This document shows, in pieces, positions 34,441-48,411 of a stretch of 64,000 bases of DNA. The stretch lies in contig JAVDOI010000016.1 in assembly GCA_032191485.1 (NCBI GenBank), forward strand, positions 852,581 through 916,580, written 5' to 3'. The notes beneath the pieces are model-generated. The model had not been told where the DNA came from and did not search any database. It was given only the letters and a program-made list of their open reading frames with translations. The DNA is from Leptoclinus maculatus. Its lineage: Eukaryota > Chordata > Actinopteri > Perciformes > Stichaeidae. Positions within the stretch are counted from its first letter, which is position 1, and each line of letters opens with the position of its first letter. A program made the position numbers and the translations under genes.

Positions 34441-37400
34441 ACTAACAATGTCTTTGTTGTTTATTGTGGAAGATTTGGTGCTTTTGTAATGTGTTTTTTT
34501 CTGGCCTGTTTGCTCTTGATTTATTTGCTCATTTAATCACAGCGTTCTACGAATACATTTATAACGTGTCTTCGCTCACAGCTACAACACACAACGGCTT
34601 TGAGTTCATACAAGACACATCCAGAGATAAAGAGAAACAAATTCACATGAAGACTTTCTGACCTTAATGACAAAAACCTGCAAAATACGATTTTGCAAAG
34701 TTAAAAAACATCAGATGAACTTAACACCAGAAAGTTTCAGGTTTGGTTGATTAAATTCCTGTGTGTTTAATTTCTCTACTTTTAATTAAATGTTGATGGT
34801 GGGATCACACACTAATTGAGAGATTGTCCTCGTGTACATATCATCAATTATTCAATTCACAGATAGTGTGTGTATATAGGTGTCCTCACTTTTACCTGAA
34901 GAAGACCATCTGTGGCTAAAGCTAGCCGTGTGTACTGTATCTATTTTTTTAAATTATCTTTATGCTGATTGTTCCGCAAAAAGAAAAAGATAAAATCTTA
35001 ATGTGCACGTGCCTCCTGGTGATTGCACATCCCTGCCGGACCTCGTTAAGTAAAAGTGGACCCAACAAACCTTTAGCAAGGAGGACGACCTGCAACGCTT
35101 CACTGAACAAACACTCCTTCTGTCAAAGTGCACAGACATTAATTGTAGGTTTGTTTTTACTATTATTATATTATCCAACCAGGGTTGATTTCATTACGCC
35201 TCCGTTCTTAAATCTCCAGCTGCCTGTAGAACTGAAGGGGTTACACTGAGACTTCATTCAGAAAGAAACAAAACAAACCCTTTGATGTGTTTCCCACTGA
35301 ATCACTCTGAATTACTACATTTGCATCTGTGTTGGCTTCTAGGAGGAATTTCCTCAACAGGAAATTGTAAAAAGAACCCCCCCCCCCCCCCAGAGCCTCT
35401 CTCTGGTTTAGTGACCGAATATTGTTGTTGAGCTCTGAGAAAATAAAGTACACAGTAAGAGGCTTATCTGATGAATTTCCTTCTACTTTGGGTCCCATGA
35501 TCCAACACTGCAATAAGCTTAAAACCCTCCCATCGGCTCCACTAGATTAATTTTACACGAATACAAATCTAACTTTATACTCCCTGGTCAATTCTTCTGG
35601 TGCTTTATGCATTAGTTTTTACTGTATGTATGCATCCGTTTATTTTCATTTGTCATGAATAAAACACAGGGTGGGACACCAGGGGAACATATACATGTAC
35701 ACGTACAGTATGGTTTCCTCTGCTGTACGTTTACTGTACATACCTTCTGTGTGGATATTCAATGCACTAGCAAGAGAGAAAGGGGCACACGGATATATTT
35801 GTTGGGAAGAGAAGATGGAAATCTGTGAAAAAATGTGCTGTAATAATAGTGTGTGTTAAATGAATGCCTGGTTTATTTAATAACATATCACACCCACGGG
35901 AACAACAACAACAGAATCAATGCTAATGTTCCCTTATCTACACATTCATGTGGAGGAAAGACACAAATGTTTTATTGCAGTTTCTTGGTGAGCAGATGTA
36001 TTAAACAGTTTAGGAGTGGATGGTTTTGGAAGTGTAGCCACAGATGGGCGACAAATTATCAGCAGACATTTTAGGCAAAAACTTTGTTAGCCTTAGTTTG
36101 CATATTTAAACATAACATTTCACAGACAATAATTGTCTAAATGTAATTAATCAACTGGTGAAGTGTCATGGTGATATCTATGAGTTAATTGTTTGACCCT
36201 ATTCACCTGTTGAGTCGTCAAAATGTCAGTAATTGAACTCAACGTCTCTTTAAAGGACGTTTCCTCTGAATTAGTTTTTTCTCAGACTCTGATCCATAAA
36301 TCTCCACTTCAGTCGCTCTTACATACACCACACTTCACACTTTCATTCCTCTCTATATTCTGAAGGTTTCTACAGAGGGGTTTGTTCATATATCATTCAA
36401 AGCCTGATTTATGTAACATTTTATTAATAAAATATGGCAAAAATTGATTTTTGAGTGGCTGCTGACGGTATGTTCTGATTTATGGAGTGATACAAAGAGA
36501 TATCCTCCCTTCACTCTGTAAAAACTTCTGACTCTAATACATCAAGATGAATCAAGAATTTTGAACGTGGCTTTTTTCAGATTTATGTTCCCGAAATTAG
36601 CACATATTCAATAAGATAATGCCTTATTTGTATATTTAAACATACAATTTCAGAAGACTTGTAATACAACATTGAGTGTCTTAGTAAAGTTCATCTACTG
36701 GATGAATGAACAGCGTTCTTACAAAAGATATTCCCTAATTTGGTGTTTAAAGCATCTGTATTTGGTGCGTTTCTCTCAAAATGTATGCTGGCAGTTTCAT
36801 GATTTTCATGTTTTTCACAAATCCAAAGAAAAACACAATTTAATTATGTAAATATTTAGTGATGTCACCTTGGACGGACGCACGGACAGAATACCAGGAA
36901 GCTGACACACGTGCAGAGAACATACTCTGTAAAAGGAACACTTCCCCTAATCAAATACGTTCTTACACAACACTCATGTATGATTCACATGTGATGATGT
37001 GCACTTTTCTAAATGCAGATGACATGCACTCAGCCGTGCTTACGTGTGCTCATAATGTTAAGGAATGCACATAAGAAACTGTGCAAGCAGACAGAAGCGA
37101 AATGTTTGTATTATTATTATCCTCCATTGTTCGCTTCTGCAGTTCATCACATCTAATCAAAGCCAACAGGCGAGATAACACTGTGCTGCTTTAGGGGAAA
37201 TTATTCAACATCCTGTATGTAACCCACCTCTCGCTGTCTGTTAATATTCTCACATCGAGACTATTCTCAGACTGAGATGGTGGTCGGACCCCTTGAGACC
37301 CTGCAGATGGGACAGCTTGTGCCATACTGTGGGCCGTCACATCCAGACGGTAAAATGTCACAAAAATGTCAGGGGGAACCCAGTTGGCTTCATAGCAGAT

Positions 37401-38377
37401 ACTCTTCAGCGATACACCAAAAGAAAAGGCCAACACTCAAGTGCTGTCACAGCCTGCACACTGGCACTGTCTCCATTAGTTACACACTGGTTCAATATTT
37501 TATTTGCCTGTTTTTCAATTTAAGTCTATAACAAGCAGAGTTGTGTATTCATCGGCCAGCAGTGTACATGTATTGGGGGGGAAATGAAGCCGTAGGCTCC
37601 AAGTATTTACTTATTAACCGTGGCAGACAGAGGCCGGCTCTGTTGCAATCAGTCCGCGGCTTTGAAGGCGTCTTAAATAATCCATGACCTTTATGGGACT
37701 AGTAGGAATTGCAACCAATTTGGCAAAACTTATCTCCTCCTCCAAGTCTTTGGCACAGAACCAACCTCCACCTCTCCGCTTCCCCTGAGCAAGAGAGCGA
37801 CCGACACAAACTGCCAAGCTGCATTTAAAAAAAAAAAAAAGGGGACAAATCGGCTCCCGAATGAGAGCAGGAATGCAGCACAAATGTCTCTTTTGAAGAA
37901 GTAATACATCAGGATGCAATAATGATAATGCTCGTACAGTTGTCCCCTGTAGCTGTGTCCCAAATCCATACTGCGTAGTAATTATAAACCGTATATATTA
38001 CATGCTACTCATCATGGTATACACTGATTTAGCAGTAAGTATAGAAAATCAGTTTGTAGCCTATAACATTTTTTTTGCATATTTTACCATTTAATACAAA
38101 CGCTTTGGCTCGCACAATGAGAATACTAACATGCTGATGTTTAGCAGACTGTTTACCATGTTCTCCATCTTAGTTTAGCTTGTAAGCCGGCACACATTTA
38201 GCTCTAAACACAGCAGAGCTGAGGCTGGTGGGACTGATATTAGTTTTGCTGGAAATATAAACAGATTCATAATTTGACCTGATGATAGGGCTGGATGAAA
38301 AGTCTGATAATTACCAACGTTATTACAATTCATCTAGAGGGAAACATAAAGACTTCAATAGCCATCTATCCGATAGT
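34441..38377. other. Non-coding stretch, no gene seen
   Basis: It includes a C homopolymer of about 14 (around 35377-35391) and an A homopolymer (37827-37840). No exon or RNA gene was recognised. Confidence 0.45.
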
Positions 38378-38886
38378 TGTGAAACCATAGACTGTATATC
38401 TTGAAGCATCGTACTCGGCATTTTGGTAGTCGCCATCTTGTTTTTTTAGAACCAGATGAGAGGATGGAGTACGGAACGCTTTTTAGGCGACCGAACTTTT
38501 ACTATTAACTTCCGTGAACTGTGACAGGGTTAAAGCTCTAAGACGACAACATGGACAACTCCCAGACCAGACACACCGTGGTAGCGACCTGTCAATCACT
38601 GTGTAGCCCCGCCCTAAAGCATACCCTGCTTTATGGTCTGTTTGACTCTAAATGGACCATAATTTACTAAATGAACATCATGCTGTATTGAAGAAGACTT
38701 GAAACTAGAGATTGAGACCATAAACTCATGTTTACAATGTTTACTGAGGTAATAAATCAAGAGAGAAGTAGAGTCATTTTCTCATAGACTTCTATACAAC
38801 CAGAGGAGTCGCCCCCTGGTGGACATTAGAGAGAATGCAGGTTTTAAGATACTTTTCAGAACCGGAGGTTGCCGCCTGGGTGAAAC
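38378..38886 (+). mobile_element. Dispersed hAT-like repeat, copy E, complete with 8-bp target duplication
   Basis: The 493-bp element at 38386-38878 begins CATAGACTGTATAT and ends GGTTGCCGCCTG. Its flanks are TGTGAAAC (38378-38385) and GGTGAAAC (38879-38886), an 8-bp duplication with one mismatch. It has the same ends and the same duplication length as the copy at 27340-27813, which supports the boundary call. The 5' third differs from that copy, suggesting subfamilies. There is no coding sequence. Confidence 0.82.
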
Positions 38887-40359
38887 ATTTCACTCAAAAC
38901 CACAGATGTGAACTTCATGGTGGTGCTAGAGATAAAGTTGATATAATCTATTATCCAGTCTAGACCAAATTGATTGCCCGACTTTAGTGCTACTTTAGGT
39001 GTTCTTACACTCTAATTTAAAACTTCAGCGAGAAAACACACTTTTTCAAACCAGACAAATCTCAGCAGCTGGTGAAGTAATCCCACCGTCAGTATTAATA
39101 TTCATAACCGCAGTTCAATTATGGTCATTTTGTGCTTTGGGGCAGTGAATGTGATGTTAATTTTATTTCACTGTAACAATGCAGATTACAGTGTGAAACC
39201 CAGGGCATGTACTTTCAGATTTTCTTTCTTACAAATCCAGAACGTTGGCTAATGTATTTAGGTCACATTTTCAATACAGCTAAGTGTACAGAACATTTCC
39301 TCTTCTATGGATTGGACTGTTAACTCCGGCACCCAGGACATTTATGAGTATAATAACAATCAGTAAATGCTCTCAGCTGGGTGAACAACAAACACACATC
39401 TGCCCTATAGACTTATTTCCATTTAAACAGTGAAGATGAGGAAATGATACCTTTGTGTGCTGTGAGTTTGCAGCGTTAGGAGCTCGTCTCGGCGGTATAT
39501 GTTGATTAGCATGTGAGCCAAATGGATTCTCTCCCATTATCTAACAAGCTAATTACAAGCTAATTATTTCAAGGGAGCGCGGTTAGCGCATCAACTCTGC
39601 AAAGTTGTGAAATTGATAAGAGACAATGCAGCAGTGAGGGTAATCATTATAATTGAGGGTGTATCTGCTTGTGTAGTTGAGAAAGAAATCAAGTTGAACC
39701 TGAGGAAAAAGTGGTACGTCTTTAATTAGAACACAATCGATACTGCAAAGAAAACAAGTGTCTCCAAAATGAACAAATCAGTTTCTTTTTTACTGTGGGA
39801 TAAAAAGGCAGACACAGTTTTCACATACTTACTCTATTTTTAGACAAATGAGACACTCAACACATGCGTACAAATTGGGCAATACCTCAAATATACGTAT
39901 GGCACCCAATGAAGTGTTGACCTTATGTTGAATGCGAATACTTTGTCACATTACCTAATGTTTAGCGAGACATTCAAACCATTTTTGATGAGATTGTTCC
40001 ATTGACATTTTCATTATTAAAACAGAAAACTTCAGGACAATTTTCAAAATAAAATCACAGGTAAGAGAAAAGCCCTTCAGCTTTTGAACACTGAATTGTG
40101 CGTGTGTTTTTTTAATCTTTTAAGGCTTCTTTTCAAGTTGCATCAAACGGCAGATGAACACATTTTGAGACTAGCTGGTGAACATAGTTGAGCATTTAGC
40201 TGCTAAAGATCAAGATATTTCCCTCAAGAGTTGGTGGAGACCAAAAACAGAGCTAAAAAGAAGAGTAAATATTGACCTTATACCATATGATCTTAAAGGG
40301 TCGATGATGGTGATATATGTGTTGTATGTAAAGCTTGTTTCTGCTGCTTGAATGCAGCT
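38887..40359. other. Region downstream of dusp19
   Basis: This is the presumed 3' untranslated and flanking sequence of dusp19. The part at 39530-39600 (CTAATTACAAGCTAATTATT) is TAATTA-rich and may be a conserved element (inference). No second gene was recognised. Confidence 0.45.
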
Positions 40360-40542
40360 TTAAGGTTTGTAGCTCTGTAGTTGCTGGTAGAAGCCGGGGT
40401 TTGGGCGAATTGAGGGCCTCGCCATCTTCACCTGACTGTACGCATCGTCAAACGCCAGCCCCTCCCTCAACATCAGGTAGCCAATGACGATGGAGGTAGA
40501 GCGCGATACGCCCGCGTTACAGTGGACCAGCACTACGCCGTC
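40360..40542 (-). CDS. dusp19: dusp19 exon 4: phosphatase active site and C-terminus
   Basis: The exon follows a consensus acceptor (CTGTCCACAG|GAC) and encodes 60 residues plus stop. It carries the protein tyrosine phosphatase signature HCNAGVSRS (fits HCxxGxxRS). The predicted nucleophile is Cys152 and the phosphate-binding Arg is Arg158 of the assembled 204-residue protein. The tail ARPSIRPNPGFYQQLQSYKP is typical of small dual-specificity phosphatases. The four exons splice in frame, with phases 1, 0 and 0 between them. DUSP19 (SKRP1) is a cytosolic dual-specificity phosphatase that binds the JNK-pathway kinase MKK7. Human DUSP19, from memory, is 217 residues, so this is slightly shorter. 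All catalytic residues I can check are present. Confidence 0.93.
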   Translation of the reverse strand, partial: DGVVLVHCNAGVSRSTSIVIGYLMLREGLAFDDAYSQVKMARPSIRPNPGFYQQLQSYKP

Positions 40543-43108
40543 CTGTGGACAGAGAAAGAGAGCGTGACACAACAGAGACGATATATACAGTATATATACA
40601 AGAGAACTGGTCTTTAGTTACAACCGCCACATGTTCAAGTGGTCTGAGAAGAATCTAAGAAACATGGATTGTTCTGTTTGCTGGAGTTACAAAAACATAT
40701 TCCTCTGCACCTCTGTGACTTTTGCTGAAAGCCACGATACAACAGAGGCAAATGGAATTCAATTTGTTTAACGAGTGACATTTAAACACCCAGCTCTGTT
40801 GTATTGGAGACATTTCAGAAGTTTCAGACTGTAATACTTAAAAACATTAGCGCGTTGAAACCAAAATCACCTTTTTTTTTTGTCATTTAAAACTGAGAAA
40901 CATGTTAAAATATCAGCTTGAAGAGTAATTTCACGGCGTCTCTTAATTTCTGACTTCCCAACACCTCTGAAAGCAGCATTAGTCAGAAGCCTGTAGAGCA
41001 AAGTGAGACAGAATAAATCTGCGTCAGTGGTTTTCTGCGTGTCAAACATTTGCAGTATGATTAATATTAATGTTGATGTAATTATTTTACCGCCTAAAGT
41101 GCCCAGTGCTGGAAATGAATCTTTTAAAATTCCAGCCACATCTTGAGACAATGCGTGCAGGCCCACGGCTCAGAACCGAAGCTCAGCATATTGACACATT
41201 TGTCTCTTTTATTCAGCGTGGAGCCTCCCACCACAGAATAAAAGTCTCTCTTCTGTCTGAGGAGGGAGCCGCAGAACAGAAACCGTAGGCACATTTGAAT
41301 TTTTTTTTTTTTTACATGTCAATTAATACCCGCTGAGGGACAGGAGATTTAAATGAGCTGTGGCTTCACACACACGTGCCGGGCTTTTGGTTGCTGTAAT
41401 TGACACGTTATCACGGTTATCACTCTGCTTTCATTTCAAAATGTGACCCAATCACGCAGCTCCTCTGGGTAAAATACAATCAAATGAAGCAGGACACGCA
41501 GGGAGAAGGAATGACATCGGTCTTTAATAAGTTTCTATCAATCAAAGAGGGTTTCTCTGCTGCTTTATATTATTTGTGCTGGTGTCTGCAGTCACATATC
41601 AGCTCTTGTTTTCCTTCCTTTAGAAAAAAAAACAACAAAAAACTTCTGCAGAACAAACTGAAAATTGCCCGAGCAAGATAATCCATCACGGCGAACACGG
41701 AGACTTAATTTGGTTTTGTCGGAGTTTCTTGTTTTGCTGTTATTTCATTGTGCTCGAGTTGAGTGTTTTCATATCAGTGCTCACATCACATTATGTTCTG
41801 CTTACGGTCAATCTCCAGACACACACACAGAGGAAATAATGCTCTGCCTGGAAATAATCCCTTAAAAAGTATTACATGCTGCACAGGAAGCGACCGAGGG
41901 GGGGGGAAAGTGAGCGTAAACGTTGACTTTCTGCATTAAATGACCCCAGCGTGGTCTTTTATTAGGTATTCCGACCACCCGGCCTCTCCTTTGTGCTGAG
42001 TTACAGATAACTGACTGCTGCAGATGTATGTTAATGCGTCGCAGTGAGGAAGCAGAGTAGCTGTGTGTGCACACTGACATGTTAAATTAGCCGGCTGATA
42101 TAAAAGACGGCATTTTTAGGCTACATGAGCCGTCTGGGAAAAGAAACGTATTTGAATGCATTTTTTAATCTGGTAAAACCACTAAACAGTGTGTGTGTGT
42201 GTGTGTGTGTGTGTGTCTGCATCTGTCAGTGATAAAAGATGACTCCGTACAAGTAGAAGTTTAAAGTACTTGTACTTTGCTCGGTTATTTCAATTTCACA
42301 CCACATTATACTTCTCTCCTCCACTAGATTTCAGGAAGAAATACTTTGTACTCCTCTGTGTTTATCTGTTGGCGGTGTTCACTAGATATTAAGATTTAAA
42401 AAACCTATAGCGGGCATATTAAATATTATTTGGTGTAGTTAATATACAACAGTATATAGAATACTTAAAATGAGTTCCATCTCAACAAACTACATTAAAA
42501 TGCTGTTTTTAAAAGAATCAGAATCATAAAGTATTTATCAGAATTATGTTTAATAATCAATGTTTATTAACGCTACATAAACACCTAAAACTGAAAGAGG
42601 CTAATACTTTGAAATTGAAGGTCTATTTTGATGATAATATTGATTATTAGTTTGATTTGTTTTCTTGCAGAGTTAGATAAGATATGATAAGATATTAATA
42701 GATTCTTGTGCCAGCGATTGATCAACAACAGAAGAATAAGAAAAGAATAAACAATAGAGTAAAAATATAATAAAGTATATAAGAAGTAATACAAACAGCA
42801 GTGCAAAAAAAAAGAATAGAAATAAGAGATAAGACACATTTAAAAGTTATATTGCACATGATATTGAATATTGAGATGAGAAGATTGATCACTTTCATGT
42901 GTTTGTGGTAAATCTGAAGCTAACTTAGCTTAGCACAAAGACTGGAAACGGGGGGGAACAGCTAGCCTGACCTTTGAAGCTCACTCAATAATGTGTTGCC
43001 TGTAATAGTTCTAAGGGAGGTTATAGGTCAAACTTTTCTTCAAGGCAGTAAACTTGTTTAATCTGAGACTTGTACTTGTAAAGTCGTATTGTACATGAAT
43101 GTGTGTAC
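40543..43108 (-). other. dusp19: dusp19 intron 3
   Basis: An intron of 2.6 kb with GT-AG ends. It contains a (GT)n run at 42189-42216 and AT-rich sequence. No nested gene was seen. Confidence 0.8.
42189..42216. repeat. (GT)n microsatellite
   Basis: About 14 GT units inside dusp19 intron 3. Confidence 0.94.
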
Positions 43109-43261
43109 CTTTTCTCGTGCCCGGTCTATGAAGGAGCTGCATTCCCCGAGATACGAGGTGATGTCCGTGTCTGGGAGGTCCAGGATCTGGAGCGTCTTAT
43201 AAACCAACTGCTCTGGGAACAGGTTGGTGACTCCGTAGGCCACGTTTAACACATGAGACAC
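43109..43261 (-). CDS. dusp19: dusp19 exon 3: phosphatase core
   Basis: The exon is 153 nt (51 residues), phase 0 at both ends, with acceptor CCCTGTCAG|GTG and donor AAG|GTAC. It encodes VSHVLNVAYGVTN, the strand-loop that opens the dual-specificity phosphatase fold, and ILDLPDTDI. The Asp in LDLPD (residue 121) is the candidate general acid. Residues 94-144 of the assembled protein. Confidence 0.92.
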
Positions 43262-44968
43262 CTGACAGGGGAGAAAGAGACACCAAATAGCATTGACTTA
43301 TAGTCTTGTAGACTGTTTTGGGCGAGAGAGATATTCTGTCAGCCATATTGATGACATGACGCAACCCGAACGTTGACTGAGCGAGAGGGCAGGAAGACGG
43401 AGCAAGACCAGGGTCGACGCAGAGAGATGAAGAGGCAGACGGGAAAGAAGACAGATGGCTCCAATTGGTTCTGCAGTATCTGTCTTCTCTCGCTTAAATT
43501 AGCTTACCTCAGAGGACCGACTTCTCTCCTCCTCTACATCTGCTATTAGACTGCTTGTAACATCTAACATCCTCTTTTTTCACAAGTTATAAAAGGGATA
43601 TTCCAGATGTTTCTAATTGACAACAAATCCCATGAAAAGACCAAAAGTAATAATGAATGTCTCTCCTAACATGTGTGTGTATCTCAAGCCTGATAAGTCT
43701 TCTTCCTCTTAAAACTGTTGAAAGCACATCAATGAGTCTCACTGTTGCACCGGGTGACTTTCAATACTATGAACACACACACACTGTAGTTTATACTGAC
43801 TCAAACCCACATTCACTGTCCCGCTGCACCACATGTGTATTAATCCGCAGCAAGAAAATAGTCCCCAACAAATGCACTATTTACTAATGTTTGAGTAGTT
43901 TAAAAACATTTACGTCTTCAGTAGAAACCAACAACTGAGAGACATGGGATTTGTTGACAATAGAATTATAGAATAATGGCTGCCTTCCCCTTTAATAAGA
44001 ACACACAGGATCTTATATTTCATCACTAAATTAGTGTGTTTACATGCACTAATGATCGGACTTTTGGAAAATCCTGGTTATATGTTTATGTATTAATTTA
44101 TAATTAATTTATTATAAGTAGTTTGAATATTCTCTTTGATGAACAGACCCCCAAAAAAAATCGTTTTCATTCGTTACAATAACGGGATTGGTAAGCATTT
44201 TGATTGCCTCTTCACGGCTCTCAACATGGCGACGGCTCAGCGGGGGGGGGCTCGCAGCTAACGGTGCTTACAGCGCTTAACAGTGCAAACTACGGCTGAC
44301 AGCGCTAACGTTGTTAACCTGAGGGGGGGACTGGAGGGTGGGCGCTACGCTAACGTGACAACACTATCGGTCGGGACGACGTTATCAGCTTTAACCGGCG
44401 CATGAGGGCCGTGCAGAGCCGTGAGCTAACCTGTGGAGCTAAAGACACGCCCGACTATGTCAACAAGGAGACGCTCTGGTAAACAACAACACACAGAGGG
44501 AAAGTGACTTCATTCTCTGCTCAGGTAGACATTACCCCTCTATATCTTTACATAGATAATAGTTATTTGCTGCTATATTAATGCTCTGAATATCGTACAA
44601 TGCACCATTAAAAATACAACCTAAAAATAATAAATACTTAAATATATAGCATATCCAGGTCTGATCATTCTCTGCCTCGGCCATGTTCGCAGGTCCGTTC
44701 TCAAATCGAGTTATGTAGCAAAAATAATTAGATGGATGATGTAATTTGCGTCCGCCTGCTGAAATAAAAGTGATTTTCTGACTTCTGTTATGCAGATGGC
44801 ACCATTTCTTTTTTCTGTTGCTCTTTTCGTCCATAACTAAAGAGTTGATGGAGAAGCTAAATCCAAATACAGTAAAGTTTAGGCAGCCAGAGATCTTAAC
44901 TGTTGAGGTAACTGATTTGATGGATGTGGAGTCAAAGACAAACCTGGACAGTGTTAGCATCACTGGAA

Positions 44969-45155
44969 TGGTTTATGGTCTACTTGACTCTAAATGGATC
45001 ATTTACTAAATGAACATCATGCTGTATTGAAGAAGACTTGAAACTAGAGATTGAGATTTTCTCATAGACTTCTATACAATCAGACTTCTATTTGTAATCA
45101 AGGAAGAGGATCCAAGTTTTAAGACACGGGCAGCACGACACAGGTTGCCGCCTGG
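44969..45155 (+). repeat. Dispersed hAT-like repeat, copy F (internally deleted)
   Basis: It contains TATGGTCTACTTGACTCTAA and AACATCATGCTGTATTGAAG, then jumps to TTTTCTCATAGACTTCTATA and ends GGTTGCCGCCTG. About 80 bp present in other copies (the TTTACTGAGGTAATAAATCA zone) is missing, and the 5' part is absent. Confidence 0.82.
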
Positions 45156-45648
45156 ATAAAACCAAGACTCAAAACCACGATTCATCACTTTCCTGTCTGG
45201 AATAGAGATTTGATTTATTCACAAACTAACGCTTCGACTCACAATGTTAGAGTCTTTATATTGCAACACCAGGGAATGTTTACTAAACTGAACAGATCCT
45301 TTTCTAAATCATCCTTTTGAGCCCACTGTTCATGTCTGAGCTTCAATATCTATCTGAGGGGAAAAAAAACATTTTCTGCTTTTTTGGTTATCAGGCAGTC
45401 AAGGTTTTCATCCCAACAGGAAGCGAAAGGTATTTGTAACCTCCCCAATTCATCATCCTGATACTGCACAGGCAGCAATCTGTGCTCACGCCCGGGAGCG
45501 GCCACTGCAGAGAGGAGTAGTCACATTCCTCTGATGTGGAGACGTACTGTAATCATTTACTCCCTCTACTGAGCTGAACCGTCACTGCACCGAGTCCCGA
45601 GGCCCCTCCGGGCTATCGGCTCGGCTGCTGCCGACCCCCGCGGGGACG

Positions 45649-45650
<2 letters not shown>

Positions 45651-45680
<30 letters not shown>
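45651..45680. repeat. (AC)n microsatellite
   Basis: About 15 AC units lie roughly 70 bp beyond exon 2 of dusp19 on its downstream intronic side. Confidence 0.94.
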
Positions 45681-45682
<2 letters not shown>

Positions 45683-45751
45683 CTAATCTCATGTCACTAC
45701 GATCACAACAAGGCAAGGGCACGGCCGCTCCATCGATCGCTCTGTACTGAC

Positions 45752-45798
45752 CTTACATCTCTGCAGGGTGTCAATGTCGTGGGCTGCATCCTGAGAGG
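45752..45798 (-). CDS. dusp19: dusp19 exon 2 (47 nt)
   Basis: This small exon has acceptor TGCCTTTTCCAG|CC and donor TGTAAG|GTCAG. Joined to the last G of exon 1 it reads ASQDAAHDIDTLQRCK, matching the family's SQDAAHD motif. It closes phase 1 from exon 1 and ends in phase 0. No frame long enough to flag it exists on its own; it was found by splice-site and homology reasoning. Confidence 0.9.
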
Positions 45799-46164
45799 CT
45801 GGAAAAGGCAGAAACAACTTGATGAGGAGACAACAGACCAGAGGGCACGCCTCTGCTTAGCTATTTAAAAAAATTAAATAAAAATGCTTCCTGCAGGCTG
45901 ACAATAATTGCTCGGTTATAAAAAAATGATCAAATGCTGCATGAATATTTAATCTGCATCTCCGTTTGAGAGAAACAAAATGTTCCGCTTAATTCAGCTG
46001 TACAGTACTATCAGCGTTATGATGATGATGCAGCTGGTTTTGTTAAAACTGTAAACATTGATTCATCTTTTAAGTCGTTTATCAAACAGGAGGGCAGAAC
46101 GCTGGCTGGTTGCAGCTTCTAAAATGTGATGATTTGTTTTTATGTGTCCGTGTGGCGACAGCCG

Positions 46165-46450
46165 GAGGCATTGTGTGTGTCCCATTGTCGTGAACAAGAT
46201 ATCTCAGCAACACATGAAGGCAATTTCTTCAGATTTGGCACCAACGTCAACCTGGACTCGGGGGTGGACTGGTGAGATTTTGGAAGTGAAATGGTAAAGG
46301 TCACTGTGACCTCACTTGTGTCCCGTATCTCATGAACAGCTGGAGGGAATTTCTTCTAATTTTCCGAGATGGTGGGAGGATAAATGTCACCGTGACTCAA
46401 GACTTAAGCTGCTAATTATGACAATTTCACACGAATGTCTAAAAGGATAG
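46165..46450. repeat. Fish-type dispersed repeat with internal duplication
   Basis: The phrase TCGTGAACAAGATATCTCAG...GGCAATTTCTTCAGATTTGG is echoed about 130 bp later by GTATCTCATGAACAGCTGGA...GGAATTTCTTCTAATTTTC. This matches my recollection of a dispersed fish repeat with the AGGTCACTGTGACCTCAC block. Its class is unknown to me. Confidence 0.5.
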
Positions 46451-48411
46451 AATTAGGAAGTGATGACAGACACAGATGTTTGTTTGTTTTTTAAATAATT
46501 TTCAGTTGAATATCTTTAGGCTGTTGATTGTGTATATATCCCCTAGTATTTGGTACATTTAAAGGGCATTTTTCTGTATTCTTTGACCTTTTTATAGACA
46601 ATTAAGCTTTATTAAGCTAATATTTATTTTTCCTGTAGCCTTATCCCTCATAATATAAACAAGGGAGCAGTGGAGGGATGTACTCTACTGTACTAAAGTA
46701 CACTTTCTTTCATACTTGTACTTTACTTGAGTATTTCCTCTTCATGCTACTTTATACTTTTATACCTTTATGTGACAGCTCTACGGTAGTTATCTACCCA
46801 GTAGTAAGCTAAGTATTCTGCATAGTAAGTACTTTGAAACTTTAATTATATTGAGTTGATAATACTTCTGTACTTTTACTTGAGTAACATTTTATATTCA
46901 GGACTTTTACTTGTAAAGGATCATTTATAACTTTGGTGTTTCTTCTACTTTTACTTCAGTAAAGGATCTGAGCAGTTCTACCAGGGAACAACAGTGTCTT
47001 ACATCGAAAGCAATGAAACCTCACATGAATACAGAGTTGTTAAAAACAACAACAGTCAATTCAGGGGTGTAAAATCTCAGCAGCTGGAGGCAAATGCTGC
47101 AGGATATCAGCAGCTTTATCGCTAAGTAGGAAAACAGAAAACAGCGGGGAGGAAAGATATCAGTCAGCGGAAACCAACGTTAAAAAGGCTTACAGCTACA
47201 GAAATAAAAAGACGGGCATATATATATGATTTGTTGAGTAGCACTCGGCTTAAAAGCTGCTGAAATAAACATCCAATACTATCTACAGCTGCAGAAAAGG
47301 AAGTTTAGGATTGTCAGCGAGAATGACAAATGCACCAGAGGACGCAGGTCAGAGACTAATGGAGGCAAATACGTAGAGCAAAGCCGACCTGGTCGTCTGT
47401 TTCGGCTGAGAAAGAGCACACAGTCATTGGAGGAGACGGTTAAAACAGAATGAGGAACAGTCTCTTTCAATTGGTCTCGATGACTCTTCATGAGTAGCAG
47501 GAGCTGGGTAATTACATGAAAGAGACATATGGGCCGGAAACAGAGTGGATACTCTGCAGCAGCTCACTCGCCTTCAAAGTAGCAATATTTGCTGTCTCTG
47601 CGGTGGCCAATCCACTTTCACATAATGCCAGATTCGTGGCGTTGAGAAGTAAATCTAAATCCAAAGGACAGAGTGTCTTTGGAAATAAGCCAGCTCCGGT
47701 CCATATGCCCTCATCAGTGTAGGAGGAGCAGATTTAAACTGACACATCTGTGGAAAGATGCAGGACTGCCAGGATTTCTACAGCATTTTCTAAAGACAAG
47801 TGCGACACGGGACCCAAATTGAATCTGCCACACGACGCAGGACAGATCTCGGTCACGTTGAATAGCAAATGTTATTAAAAGTTTCTTTAGATTATATATT
47901 TAGAAATAAAAAATATACTTTACTTGCTCGACAAAAGCCCGTCTCTACATTGATTTATCTTGTATGTTAGAACCACATATCGTCCATGTCCAACAAAGAA
48001 ATATAAGATAAATAAAATATGTTTCAATGTTTTAGGATATTTAGGTTTTCAGATGAGGTATTAAATGTTCTTTTCTCGGTTCGGACAAACAATAATTTTC
48101 TTTATGTTATCTTTAATTATTTTATATTTATTTAAAAATGTTCTTGTAGAGAGCGAGAGCTGAGGGTGCACAGAGTATATACGTGTATATATATATATAT
48201 ATTCCTGCCAAGTGTAATAAAAGCTCCACTGTCAAAGTGTCGGAAACCAACAATGACAGAGGCATTTTAACATCAGGGACAACCTGTCAAATGTTCAACA
48301 AGGTGCCTGATCCCGTAACAGCTACGTGTAACAGTGTGACGCTGTTAGCAGTGACCCACTGTACAGCAGGGCGTCACCTCTATTGAGCCCAACAGATGTA
48401 ATATTCTATTG

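Larger units (their letters stand above)
43262..45751 (-). other. dusp19: dusp19 intron 2
   Basis: An intron of 2.5 kb with GT-AG ends. It contains copy F of the dispersed hAT-like repeat and, at 44210-44460, a GC-richer segment with repeated GCTAACG motifs. No nested gene was seen. Confidence 0.8.

Noticed and set aside
31401..40359. A NUP35 gene between dusp19 and znf804a
   Set aside because: No peptide resembling its conserved core was recognised in any frame. A homology search would be needed to exclude it fully.
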